Shown here piece by piece: positions 45,207 to 54,053 of a stretch of 64,000 nucleotides of DNA (positions within the stretch are counted from its first letter, which is position 1; each line of letters starts with the position of its first letter). The DNA lies in contig NZ_BMVR01000002.1 in NCBI RefSeq assembly GCF_014650815.1, positions 248,001-312,000 on the forward strand. Reading direction: 5' to 3'. A program made the position numbers and the translations under genes. Under the pieces are notes generated by a model, which was not told the origin of the DNA, ran no database searches, and saw only the letters and a list, made by a program, of their open reading frames with translations. Origin of the DNA: Streptomyces flavofungini. GTDB taxonomy: Bacteria > Actinomycetota > Actinomycetes > Streptomycetales > Streptomycetaceae.

Positions 45207-45890
45207 TCAGGGCTGCTCGGGGGTGCGGTCCAGCGCGTGGCCCACGAGCGCGAGCAGCGACTCGACGGCTGAGATCCGCTGCCGCGCGTCCATGATCAGG
45301 ACGGGGATGTGCGCGGGTACGGTCAGCGCTTCGCGGACGTCCTCGGCCTCGTACCGCGGGGTGCCCTCGAAGTGGTTGACGGCGACGACGTACGGCAGTC
45401 CGCAGCTCTCGAAGTAGTCGAGCGCGGGGAAGCAGTCGGTGAGGCGCCGGGTGTCGGCGAGCACCACGGCGCCGATCGCGCCGCGCACCAAGTCGTCCCA
45501 CATGAACCAGAAGCGCTGCTGGCCGGGGGTGCCGAAGAGGTACAGCACGAGGTCGTCGTCGAGCGTGATGCGGCCGAAGTCCATGGCGACGGTGGTCGTG
45601 GTCTTCTCGGGCGTCGCGCTCAGGTCGTCGGTGTCGGCGCTGGCCTGGGTCATCAGCGCCTCCGTCTGGAGGGGCGTGATCTCGGAGACGGCGGTGACGA
45701 GCGTCGTCTTGCCGACGCCGAAGCCGCCCGCGACGACGATCTTCGTGGCGATCGGCGCGCGGGTGTGATCGTTCTGCCAGGCCTGTACGCCCTCCTCGTG
45801 GGCGAGGAGTTCGGAGACGGCGGAGTCGGAGACAGTGGAGTCGGAGACAGTGGAGTCGGAGACAGTGGAGTCAGAGACGGCGGAGTCCAC
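45207..45890 (-). CDS. cvnD: Conservon GTPase CvnD
   Basis: Small GTPase of the Streptomyces conservon, thought to assemble with CvnA-C at the membrane like a G-protein sensor. The 227-aa product has G1 GGFGVGKTT (55-63), FGTPGQQRFWFMW (G3-like) and VAVNHFEG (G4-like, N instead of NKxD context). The first 26 residues are Val-Ser-Asp-Ser-Thr repeats from 15-bp units. GTG 45890 has AAAGGG 6 bases upstream and overlaps cvnC by 20 bp. Confidence 0.93.
   Translation of the reverse strand: MDSAVSDSTVSDSTVSDSTVSDSAVSELLAHEEGVQAWQNDHTRAPIATKIVVAGGFGVGKTTLVTAVSEITPLQTEALMTQASADTDDLSATPEKTTTTVAMDFGRITLDDDLVLYLFGTPGQQRFWFMWDDLVRGAIGAVVLADTRRLTDCFPALDYFESCGLPYVVAVNHFEGTPRYEAEDVREALTVPAHIPVLIMDARQRISAVESLLALVGHALDRTPEQP
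45811..45885 (-). repeat. Five 15-bp tandem repeats across the cvnC/cvnD overlap
   Basis: The plus-strand unit is TCGGAGACAGTGGAG, five times with GACGG/GGCGG variants at each end. In cvnD it encodes Val-Ser-Asp-Ser-Thr. The unit at 45871 has TCA in place of TCG, and that base makes the cvnC stop codon. Confidence 0.85.
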
Positions 45891-46284
45891 TCAGCACCCT
45901 TTCGAGCAGTGCGCGGTTCGGCTGCCCGGGGCCGTGGCCCGTTCCGTACACGCGGATCTTTCCCTGGTCGGCGAGGTCGCTGAGCAGAACGCGGACCACG
46001 CCGAGGGGCATCTTCAGGAGCGCGGAGATCTCGGCGACCGTACGCATCCGGCGGCAGATCTCGACGATGGCCCGCATCTCCGGCATCACCCGGGAGCTCA
46101 GCGGGTCGCCCTTGCCCAGCTCCCGCCGCTCCTCGGGGGCCTCCAGGGCGGGGTTCGCGGCGACGAACGTCTCGACGAGCAGGACGTGCCCGAAACGGGT
46201 GCGGCCGCCGGTCAGCGAGTACGGGCGCACGCGCGCGGGCTTCCCCCCGCGGCGCCGGGGGAGCTCGGGCACGGGGCTCAGCAC
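45871..46284 (-). CDS. cvnC: Conservon protein CvnC (DUF742)
   Basis: The 137-aa product matches the DUF742 family: RPYSLTGGRTR near residue 20, then IVEICRRMRTVAEISALLKM and LGVVRVLLSDLADQGKIRVY, a helix-turn-helix-like segment. It is part of the membrane-linked Cvn complex; its own role is not settled. It overlaps cvnB by 7 bp and cvnD by 20 bp. Confidence 0.93.
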   Translation of the reverse strand: MLSPVPELPRRRGGKPARVRPYSLTGGRTRFGHVLLVETFVAANPALEAPEERRELGKGDPLSSRVMPEMRAIVEICRRMRTVAEISALLKMPLGVVRVLLSDLADQGKIRVYGTGHGPGQPNRALLERVLSGLRRL

Positions 46285-46853
46285 GCGTTCTCCATCGACT
46301 GGCGCAGCTCGCTGCGGAGTTCGGGGGTGAGCACGTGTCCGGCGCGGCCGACAAACAGCGCCATGTGGTACGCGACGACCGTCATGTCGCAGTCGGGCGT
46401 CGCGTGCACCCCGAGCAGCGAACCGTCGCTGACCGCCATCACGAAGAGGCTGCCCTCCGCCATGGCGACGACGGTCTGCTTCACCGAGCCGCCGTCCATC
46501 AGGCGGGCCGCGCCGAGGGTGAGGCTGCCGAGCCCGGACACGATGGTGGCCAGGTCGGCGCTGGAACCCCGGGGCCCGGTGGGGCTGGTGGCGGGGCGGC
46601 GCTCGGCGTTGCGCACGGGGTCGGAGGAGAGCAGCAGGAGCCCGTCGGAGGAGACGACGGCGACCGAGAGGATGCCGGGAACCTCCTCGACCAGGTTGGT
46701 CAGCAGCCAGTGGAGGTTCTTGGCCTCACTGCTGAGGCCGTACGCGACGGGTTCGCCGGACGGCGGTTCGGCGGTCGCCGACGCGGGGTCGGCGCCCGTG
46801 CGGGGTCGCACTGGCTTGGCGGAAGAACCGGGTGTGCGCATGGGCGCAGTCAA
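46278..46853 (-). CDS. cvnB: Conservon protein CvnB (Roadblock/LC7)
   Basis: The 191-aa product has a Roadblock/LC7 domain (about 45-165): LHWLLTNLVEEVPGILSVAV and VSSDGLLLLSS. Such proteins regulate small GTPases, here CvnD. TTG 46853 is the likely start: GAGGAGG lies 7 bases upstream and it overlaps the cvnA stop as TTGA. ATG 46841 is an alternative without a ribosome site. Confidence 0.93.
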   Translation of the reverse strand: MTAPMRTPGSSAKPVRPRTGADPASATAEPPSGEPVAYGLSSEAKNLHWLLTNLVEEVPGILSVAVVSSDGLLLLSSDPVRNAERRPATSPTGPRGSSADLATIVSGLGSLTLGAARLMDGGSVKQTVVAMAEGSLFVMAVSDGSLLGVHATPDCDMTVVAYHMALFVGRAGHVLTPELRSELRQSMENAC

Positions 46854-49800
46854 CTGCTTGCCTCCTCGACTGGGTCCCCCGGAACATCTGCGGCACGGTG
46901 GCCTTCGGCACTCTCTTCGGTATGGGCCGATCGCTCTTCGGTACGGGCCAGTTCCGCCGCCACGTCGCGGCGGCCGCTGATGGCCCCCTGCTGGAACCCG
47001 CCCAGCCTGCGGCGCAGTTCCTCGGCGTCCACGGCGGGCCGCGGCTTCGGCACCGCGCTCCCCGCGGTCGGGCTGATCCTCGGGGTCCGCTTGGGGAGGC
47101 CCTTGGCGGTGAGGACCTGGGCGTCGGCGTCGCGGGCGCGGGCGGTGTCCGTGTCCGGTTCGGCGGCGGTGGCCGCGCCCGGCACGTCCCCGGCTGCCGC
47201 GTCCGGTACGACGACGGCCGCCGTGTCCTGCGACGGCGCCGCGGGCTCCCGTACGGCCTCCGCTTCCGAAGGGCCCCCGCCCTCCGGGAGCCCGTCCGGC
47301 ATCGCTTCCGCCGCCAGTGCGGCATCCCGCTCCGACGGCGACTGCGCGTCCGGCTTCGGGCGCGCCTCCTGCTCCGGCCGGACCTCGTCGTCCGGCCGCG
47401 CGTGCGGCTCCGCGTCGTCCGGGTGGTCGGCCGGGACGGGCGGTGCCAGGAGTTCGAGTGTGGTCTCCGCGGCGGCGATCAGGGGGTCCCGGTCGCCCGA
47501 ACGGGACGGCAGGACATTGGAGTTGGCCTCGGCCTCGGAGCCGGGCAGGTGCACGAGCGGCGCCTCGGCGGGCGCGGCGGGCACCGCTCCGGGCGTCCCG
47601 GCCGCGGGCGGCGCGGCGAGGATGCCGTCGGGCAGGACGACGACCGCGGCGACCCCGCCCTGCTTCTGCTCGCGCAGCCGCACCCGCGCCCCGTGCCGGG
47701 CGGCGAGCCGCGCCACGACGTACAGGCCGAGCCCGAGGCCGTCGCCGCTCTCCTGGTCGTACACGTCATCAGGGGAGAACTCGGCGAGCCGCGCGTTGAG
47801 TTCGTCGAGGCGCTCCGCGCCGACGCCGATGCCCTCGTCCTGCACGGAGAGCATCACCTCACCGTTCTCCAGGAGCCAGCCGGACACCTCGACGGCGGCG
47901 TCGGGCGGCGAGAACGAGGTGGCGTTCTCCAGGAGTTCGGCGACCAGGTGGCTGATGTCGTCGGCGGCGAACCCGGCGATGTGGGCGTGCGGCGGCAGCG
48001 TGGCGATGGTGACGCGTTCGTACCGCTCGATCTCGCTGACGGCGGCGCGTACGACGTCGACGAGCGGTACCGGACCCGCGTGCTGGTGGCCGTGCTCGGC
48101 GCCCGCGAGGACCAGGAGGTTCTCGCTGTGGCGGCGGGTGACGGTGGCGAAGTGGTCGAGCTTGAAGAGGGTGGCGAGCCGGTCGGGGTCCTGCTCGCGC
48201 TCCTCCAGGCCCTCGATGACGGCGAGTTGCCGCTCGACCAGACCGAGCGTGCGCAGCGCGAGGTTCACGAACGTGCCGTGGATGCTGCGTCGCACCCGCT
48301 CCAGGTGGACGGAGGCCTCGGCGAGTTCGGCGCGCAGCGCGTCGCGTTCGTCGGCCATCTCCTGGCGGGCGTCGGCCATGGTCTGGCGCTGGCCGATGAG
48401 GTGCTTGCGGTCGGCCTCCAGGGTGGTGAGGCGTTCCTGGAGGCCGACGGCGTGGCCGTGCAGCGCGTTGACGGAGCGCACGACGGCGGCGAACTCGTCG
48501 TCGCGGCCGGTGAAGCGCACCGGCTCCTCGGCCGCGGGCGCGGTCGCGACCCGCTCCGAGCCCCGGCGCAGCGCGGCGAGCGGGCGGGTCAGCGAGCGGG
48601 CCGTGCCCATGCACACGCCGACGGCGACGAGCAGCAGCACGCCGACGAGCGCGATGCGGATCTCCAGCGCGGTGACGTCGTCGTCGCGCAGGTCGCCGAG
48701 GCTCTGGGTGCGGGCGTCGGCGAGGGCGTTCTCGGCGCCGCGCATGGCCTCGATCCGGGCGGACAGCGCGCTGTCGAGCTTCTTGCGGTCCAGGCGCTGG
48801 TCGGCGCCGGAGAGCCGGGGCCGGTCGGTGAGGCGCGCGAGGTACTGCTCGGCGGTGGTCACGCCGTTGCCGGTGACCGTGGAGTCGTAGGTGGCACGGG
48901 CCTTGGCGGGCGCGGTGTCCTGGAAGTCGGCGAGCGCGGCCAGTTCCCGCACGTGGGCCTGCTGGGCGGCGGCGCTGAGGCCGTCGCGGCGGCCGTCCTC
49001 CTCGCTGTCCTCGGCCCCGGACGAGGTGGGCAGGCCGGTGACGGGGTCGACGGTGGAGCCGGTCGCGGCGGGGCGGGGCACGGCGAGCGCGGCGAGCAGC
49101 AGGCCGCGCGCGGAGCCCGCCTGGTCGACGGCGTGGTCGAGGTCGGCGAGGGCGTGGGCGCCGGAGCCCGCGCGTGGCGGGAGCTTCTCGGCCAGTTCGC
49201 GGGTGAGGCCGTGGAGTTCGGCGATGGCCTTCGCGTACGCCTTGTGGGCGTCGAGGGCCGTGGTCCTGCCGGTGAGGGCGGCTCTGCGCACGGACGCGAG
49301 TCCGGCGAGGTCGCGGCGCAGCTCGGCGGTGACGGAGGTGTTGGTGTTCGCGTCGGCGGCGGCTTCGCGGAGCTCCTCGATGCTCCGGTCCACACGGGCG
49401 CTGTGGCTCTCCGAGAGGCTCTTGCCGTCGGGGCGGCCGGCGGCGATGTACGCGGTGACCTCGTCGCGTTCATCGGCCAGGGAGTGACTGAGCGTGATCG
49501 ACTGCTGGGTCAGCTCGGCGAGCGTCACCAGGCTCTGGGACTCGTTCAGTTGGCTCGTCGCGGTGACGATGACGGGCGCACCGGCGCCGGCGACGGCGGC
49601 GGCGACGACTGCGACGGCCACTATGAGGCGGTTGCGGACTCGGGCTTTGGGCGGGGCGGGGGGTGTGGGGGGTACGGGTGCGGTGGCTGGCGTGGCCGTC
49701 GCGGGGGGTACGGGCGCGGTGGCTGGCGTGGCCGTCGCGGGGGCGGGCGGGGGCGGGTCACCTGCGGTGCGGGCCGGGGCGTCGGGCGTCGGGCCGACCG

Positions 49801-50065
49801 GGGCGTCCGTTGCCCCGCCGGATGTGGTTCCCGTCGCCGACGAAGCCGCGCTCGCGCCGGATGTGGCGCCCGTAGTCGGCGAAGCCGTGCTCGCGCGGGA
49901 TGCGGTGCCACTCACCGACGAGGCCGTACTCGCGCCGGATTCCGGCGTACCCGCCGCGGCGGCGGACCCCCGCTCCGCGGGAGTGGTCGCGCCGAGCGAG
50001 TCCCCTCCCGGGGCCTGCTGCCTGCCTTCGCGCCGAGGCCGCATCTCTTGCACCGGTGCTCGCAT
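46850..50065 (-). CDS. cvnA: Conservon sensor kinase-like protein CvnA
   Basis: Membrane sensor of the conservon. The 1071-aa product has a 140-residue Ala/Pro/Thr-rich cytoplasmic N terminus, two membrane helices (about 143-165 and 480-500) around a NIT-type sensor, a HAMP region, then an ATPase domain with HLVAELLENATSFSPP (N-box) and DGLGLGLYVVARLA (G-box). The last 300 residues are disordered and Pro/Ala/Asp-rich. ATG 50065 is possible; ATG 50044 (MRPRREG) is an alternative. It starts the cvnABCD operon. Confidence 0.93.
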   Translation of the reverse strand: MRAPVQEMRPRREGRQQAPGGDSLGATTPAERGSAAAAGTPESGASTASSVSGTASRASTASPTTGATSGASAASSATGTTSGGATDAPVGPTPDAPARTAGDPPPPAPATATPATAPVPPATATPATAPVPPTPPAPPKARVRNRLIVAVAVVAAAVAGAGAPVIVTATSQLNESQSLVTLAELTQQSITLSHSLADERDEVTAYIAAGRPDGKSLSESHSARVDRSIEELREAAADANTNTSVTAELRRDLAGLASVRRAALTGRTTALDAHKAYAKAIAELHGLTRELAEKLPPRAGSGAHALADLDHAVDQAGSARGLLLAALAVPRPAATGSTVDPVTGLPTSSGAEDSEEDGRRDGLSAAAQQAHVRELAALADFQDTAPAKARATYDSTVTGNGVTTAEQYLARLTDRPRLSGADQRLDRKKLDSALSARIEAMRGAENALADARTQSLGDLRDDDVTALEIRIALVGVLLLVAVGVCMGTARSLTRPLAALRRGSERVATAPAAEEPVRFTGRDDEFAAVVRSVNALHGHAVGLQERLTTLEADRKHLIGQRQTMADARQEMADERDALRAELAEASVHLERVRRSIHGTFVNLALRTLGLVERQLAVIEGLEEREQDPDRLATLFKLDHFATVTRRHSENLLVLAGAEHGHQHAGPVPLVDVVRAAVSEIERYERVTIATLPPHAHIAGFAADDISHLVAELLENATSFSPPDAAVEVSGWLLENGEVMLSVQDEGIGVGAERLDELNARLAEFSPDDVYDQESGDGLGLGLYVVARLAARHGARVRLREQKQGGVAAVVVLPDGILAAPPAAGTPGAVPAAPAEAPLVHLPGSEAEANSNVLPSRSGDRDPLIAAAETTLELLAPPVPADHPDDAEPHARPDDEVRPEQEARPKPDAQSPSERDAALAAEAMPDGLPEGGGPSEAEAVREPAAPSQDTAAVVVPDAAAGDVPGAATAAEPDTDTARARDADAQVLTAKGLPKRTPRISPTAGSAVPKPRPAVDAEELRRRLGGFQQGAISGRRDVAAELARTEERSAHTEESAEGHRAADVPGDPVEEASS

Positions 50066-50429
50066 TCCTGTTTTCGGCTGCCCTGGGGCCCAGGTGACGA
50101 TCCGTCAACGCGAGCGCTCCCGGCACGGTTCCCGACCTTCGCAGACGATTCCAGCGCCGGAGCGCGGCAGTCGAGCATCGTCTGCCTGGCCACCTGAAGG
50201 AGTGAACATCGACAGGGAGTTGGTGAGCAAGTCACCCTGCGTGTCGTGCGGGCCCTGCGCGGTGTGCCAGTTGGACGTCTGTGGGCGGCTTTGGCAGGAT
50301 GCGCCGCCACACCCCCGCCGGAGATGATCATTCCGGCCGAAATCCGGCGCCCGACCTGCCGACTCCCCCTCCCCCTGGCCTGCCGCGCCCCTCCCGGGGG
50401 TCCGCGCCCGCCTCGGGCAGACTGATCGA
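50066..50429. other. Divergent promoter region, cvnA / PP2C-like gene
   Basis: 364 bp between divergent genes. No gene or strong repeat is seen. It should hold the conservon promoter and that of the phosphatase-like gene. Confidence 0.4.
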
Positions 50430-51275
50430 ATGCGCATCGAACTGACCACCGAACCCGGCGACCCGGACCGCCCCAACGAGGACTACGTGTCAGTGGCGCT
50501 CCCCGCGTCCGGACAGGGCGGATCACTGGTGCTCCTGGACGGGGTGACGCCCCCGTCCGGCGCCGTCGGCTGTTCGCACAGCGTCCCCTGGTTCACCGCC
50601 CGCCTGGGCGGCGCACTGGGTGAACTGTCCGTTTCACACCGGGATATGACGCTGCCTGAGATCCTCGCGGCGGCCATCGCGCGCACCGCGGACACCCACC
50701 GTGACGCCTGTGACCTTTCTCACCCGCGCACGCCACAGGCGACGGTGGTCCTCGCGCGGTGGGACGCCGAGCGCGTCGAGTACCTGGTCCTGTCGGACTC
50801 CGCGCTGCTCGTGGCGGGCGCCGACGGTGAAGTGGAGGCGGTCCTCGACCCGCGGCTGGACCAGCTCCCGGCCGCGGTCCGCGAGCAGCGCGACGTCGTA
50901 CGGGCGCTGCCGCGCGGCTCCGCCGAACGGCAGGCGGAGGGGCGCCGGTACGCGGCGGCGGTCGAGGCCCTGCGGAACGCCGAGGGCGGCTTCTTCACGG
51001 CCGCGGCGGATCCGGCGGTGGCCGCGCGCGCGGTCACCGGCACCCGCCCCCGCGCAGCCGTCACCGCGCTCGCCGCCCTGACGGACGGCGCCGGGCGCTG
51101 GGTCGAGACGTTCCGCGAGGGCGACTGGGCGGAGTGCTTCGGGCTGCTGCGCAAGAGCGGGCCGCAGGCGCTGGTGGACCGGGTACGGGAGCTGGAGCGG
51201 GCCGACCCGGAGGGCGCGGGGTTCCCGCGGGGGAAGCGGCATGACGATGCGGCGGTCGCGTACGTGGAGTTGTAG
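50430..51275 (+). CDS. PP2C-like protein phosphatase domain protein
   Basis: The 281-aa product resembles bacterial PP2C: PGDPDRPNEDYVSVAL (N-terminal Asp/Glu), SLVLLDGVTPP (metal Asp), TVVLARWDAERVEYLVLSDS and ALTDGAGRW near the C terminus, and HDDAAVAYVEL at the end. Some metal residues differ from canonical forms, so activity is uncertain. No ribosome site is evident at the ATG. It is divergent from cvnA. Confidence 0.75.
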   Translation: MRIELTTEPGDPDRPNEDYVSVALPASGQGGSLVLLDGVTPPSGAVGCSHSVPWFTARLGGALGELSVSHRDMTLPEILAAAIARTADTHRDACDLSHPRTPQATVVLARWDAERVEYLVLSDSALLVAGADGEVEAVLDPRLDQLPAAVREQRDVVRALPRGSAERQAEGRRYAAAVEALRNAEGGFFTAAADPAVAARAVTGTRPRAAVTALAALTDGAGRWVETFREGDWAECFGLLRKSGPQALVDRVRELERADPEGAGFPRGKRHDDAAVAYVEL

Positions 51276-51650
51276 GGCGCCGCGGGGCGGGGCCGCGCCC
51301 TGGGTGCCGGGACGCGCCCTGGGTGCCGGGGCCGGGCTGCGCCGTACGCGTTTCAGGTCCCGCCCGGCCGGACAAGAGATAGCCGAAGAATTCAATTCGC
51401 CGCCGTTCTGCACCGTTCTCTGCCGTTCTTCACTGTTCTTCACTTTTCTGCACTGCTCTTCACTGCTCTTCTCTGTTCTCAATCGCGGGAATTTCACCCA
51501 CCCGCACCGAACTGATCTGCGGAACATTTCAACTGAAGTAGCGATCAGGAATTGCCTGTTGAAATTCGGTTCGCCGACAGGGAAGGATCTCCGGGCATGG
51601 GGAACACATGGCCACATCCGGTCATGTGCCCACGCACGAAGGAGAATTGA
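51276..51650. other. A/T-richer gap with phased repeats before a lipoprotein gene
   Basis: 375 bp without a gene. It contains the 10-bp pyrimidine array (51406-51480), an inverted repeat ATTTCAAC (51526-51533) / GTTGAAAT (51558-51565), and CACATG / CATGTG (51605-51628) close to the lipoprotein start. The base composition is clearly lower in GC than its surroundings. Confidence 0.6.
51406..51480. repeat. 10-bp phased pyrimidine-rich array (7.5 units)
   Basis: Consecutive 10-mers read TTCTGCACCG, TTCTCTGCCG, TTCTTCACTG, TTCTTCACTT, TTCTGCACTG, CTCTTCACTG, CTCTTCTCTG and TTCTC. The period is close to one helical turn and the plus strand is nearly all pyrimidine. It lies 170 bp before the lipoprotein gene. 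It could bend DNA, bind an array of proteins or form triplex; on the minus strand it reads as CAGTGAAGAA repeats. Confidence 0.8.
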
Positions 51651-53006
51651 ATGTCCCGGCGCATGGCGGTCATCGCGGGTTCGGTACTCGCGGCCGCGCT
51701 GGTGCTCAGCGGCTGTGGTTCGGACGACGACGGCGGCGACAGCAAGGAGGGCGGTTCGGGCTCAGCCGGGGCCGAGGCGAAGGTGCTCGCCGAGGTGGCG
51801 CAGCCGAAGGTCAGTGAGATGGCCGGGGCCATGGGCATGTGGACGACGGACAAGAATTTCGTCAAGGCCGGGCTCAAGCAGATATCCGGCTATCCGCTCG
51901 CCGGCGGAAAGGCCGCGTGGGAGGTCCCGCTGACCGGCGAGATCTGCTGGTCCTCCGAGACGCCCACCAAGGACGGAAAGGTCGCCGTCGTCTTCCAGAA
52001 CGACAAGGAGGACCCGTCGGTCTGCACGGAGGTCGGCGTGGTCGACATCCAGCGCGGGAAAATGCTCTGGCACAAGCAGGGCGTGAACGCCGACGGCAAT
52101 GCCGAGATGTTCGACGAGATCGCGGTCGGCGGCGGCACGGTCGCCGCGGCGGGCACCAGCGCGAGCGCGGGCTGGAAGCTCGACGGGACGCCCCTGTGGA
52201 AGCCTTCCGACGAGACCTGCGACACCGTCGGCCACGCGGGCGACGAGACGAAGCTGGTCGTGGTCCGCGACTGCGGCGACACCGACAACCCGAAGCTCCA
52301 GGTGGAGACGGTCGACCCGGCGACGCGCGCGGCGAAGTCGACGTACAAGCTGCCGCAGGGCACGGAGTACGTCCACGTCGTCGCCGTCGACCCGCTGGTG
52401 CTCGCCGCCGACAACGGCAAGTCGCAGGGGGGCTCCGGGATCTCGCAGTTCATCACCGTCGACGACAGTGCCTCGCGCGGCAAGGAGCTGAGCACGATCC
52501 CCGTGGGCGGCGGCAAGCACGGCAAGTACGAGGCCGAGTGCCCGGCCACCGAGGTCACGGGCTGCGCCCAGCTGGCGGTCAGCAAGGAGAAGAACGCGCT
52601 GTACCTGGGCACTTCGGAGCCCGCGAGCAGCTCGTCCGAGGCGCGCAACGACCTGGTGTCGTTCGACCTGAAGTCCGGCAAGCAGCTCCACCGGACCCCC
52701 GGCTCGGACTCGGGCCGTCTGGTGCCGATCGGCCTCGACGACTCCGGCAAGGTCATCGCGTACCAGGAGGCGAACATCGCCCGCGAGGAGGGCGGCGGGG
52801 TCTGGCAGGCCGACCCGGCCACCCTCAAGGCGACAAAGATCCTCCAGAACCCGGCCGACAGCTACGAGATGGAGTCCCGCTTCGAGTCCGACCGCCGAGC
52901 CCTGTACGCGGGCGGCCGCCTCTACCTGGGCGCGGACCACGTGACGGAACCGTCGACGGTGTACAAGACGGCGCAGCCATTGGCGGTGGTGTTCGGGGAG
53001 AAGTAG
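51651..53006 (+). CDS. Beta-propeller-like lipoprotein
   Basis: The 451-aa product has a signal peptide with lipobox LSGC (Cys22), an Asp/Ser/Gly linker and a repeat-rich extracellular domain of about 400 residues. Segments such as GKMLWHKQGVNADG, GWKLDGTPLWKPS and DLVSFDLKSGKQLHRTPGS look like PQQ/WD-type propeller blades. AAGGAGA lies 6 bases before the ATG. The role is unknown; it is probably a surface-binding protein. Confidence 0.8.
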   Translation: MSRRMAVIAGSVLAAALVLSGCGSDDDGGDSKEGGSGSAGAEAKVLAEVAQPKVSEMAGAMGMWTTDKNFVKAGLKQISGYPLAGGKAAWEVPLTGEICWSSETPTKDGKVAVVFQNDKEDPSVCTEVGVVDIQRGKMLWHKQGVNADGNAEMFDEIAVGGGTVAAAGTSASAGWKLDGTPLWKPSDETCDTVGHAGDETKLVVVRDCGDTDNPKLQVETVDPATRAAKSTYKLPQGTEYVHVVAVDPLVLAADNGKSQGGSGISQFITVDDSASRGKELSTIPVGGGKHGKYEAECPATEVTGCAQLAVSKEKNALYLGTSEPASSSSEARNDLVSFDLKSGKQLHRTPGSDSGRLVPIGLDDSGKVIAYQEANIAREEGGGVWQADPATLKATKILQNPADSYEMESRFESDRRALYAGGRLYLGADHVTEPSTVYKTAQPLAVVFGEK

Positions 53007-53259
53007 GGGGACCTGCGGTGCGGGGGGCCCGCGGCGCCTGTGGTGCGGGGGGGCAGCCCGCGGCGCGGACGGGGCCGGGGCAGCGCGCAGGGCAAGGCCT
53101 CTGAGACGGGCTGCGGCGCGGCGGATCCCGAGACCTCCGCGCGGGAGCGCAACGCCCACTGTCCGTACTGGGGCGAACGGGTGGAGCGGATGGGAGAAAT
53201 CCACCGCGAAGCAGGCGGCGTACAACGCACCCCCGACACCGAGCGGGGACAGCGCCGAG

Positions 53260-53775
53260 CTAGGACTCGGCCCCGGCGTTGAGCTTCCCGAGCAACCGAG
53301 CCAGCTCGGCCACCTCCCCCCGATCCCACCCGGCGAGCTGCCGAACGTACCGCTCCCGCCGAGCCCCGCGCACCGTCCAGAACCGCTCACGCCCTTCCTC
53401 CGTGAGCCGCACGAGCCAGGCCCTGCCATCGGCGGGGTCTGGCTCACGCGCGACCAGCCCCAACTGCTCCAGCCCCCGCAACTGCCGACTCATCGTCGCC
53501 TTGCCGACCCCGATGAAGGCGGCAAGATCGGTGGCCCGCCGGGGCCCGGACTCGTCCAGAAACGCGAGCAGCCCATACGCGGCGGGCTCCAGATCCGGAT
53601 GCACCTGCCGAGCCATCTCCCCGGACGAGGCCCGCGCCCGCCGAAGCAGCAGCGTCAACTCCCGCTCCAGGGACAGAAACTCGTGGTCCACACCACCGCC
53701 GGACCCGGCCCCGCCGGCCCCCGCCTCGCCGCCGCGGCCCGCGTCCTCGCGCATGTCAGCACCCATGCCACACAT
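53260..53775 (-). CDS. MarR-family transcriptional regulator
   Basis: The 171-aa product has a winged helix-turn-helix (about 70-140): LLAFLDESGPRRATDLAAFI, GKATMSRQLRGLEQLGLVAR and the wing DPADGRAWLVRLTEEG. The first 30 residues are Gly/Ala-rich and not conserved. AGGA lies 6 bases before ATG 53775. It is divergent from the GH25 gene by 278 bp; a link is possible but not shown. Confidence 0.9.
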   Translation of the reverse strand: MCGMGADMREDAGRGGEAGAGGAGSGGGVDHEFLSLERELTLLLRRARASSGEMARQVHPDLEPAAYGLLAFLDESGPRRATDLAAFIGVGKATMSRQLRGLEQLGLVAREPDPADGRAWLVRLTEEGRERFWTVRGARRERYVRQLAGWDRGEVAELARLLGKLNAGAES

Positions 53776-54053
53776 TTCCGATCCTGAAAGTTTCCGCCGA
53801 CCACGGCCATCACCGCAGCTCGCCCAGTATTTCGCAGGCGTAGACCAACGGCGGGAGCGAGTGCCCCTTCCCCTTCGGGGTCTACGTGCGTAGCGTCATT
53901 GATGACATGTTCACACCAGCGACATGTCGACAGGTCCCCCCACCGAGACCCGTACCCACCGCACGCCCTCCGTACGACGCGGGAACCGTGAACCCCACGT
54001 ACGGCGAGGCGTACCCGTGTACGAGACTCCACGAGGCCATACGGAGGCACGCC

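Noticed and set aside
46832..50197. 1121-codon open frame on the plus strand
   Set aside because: It is antisense to cvnA, whose product has clear HAMP and ATPase motifs. GC-rich codons leave the opposite frame open; the translation is low complexity and has no domain.
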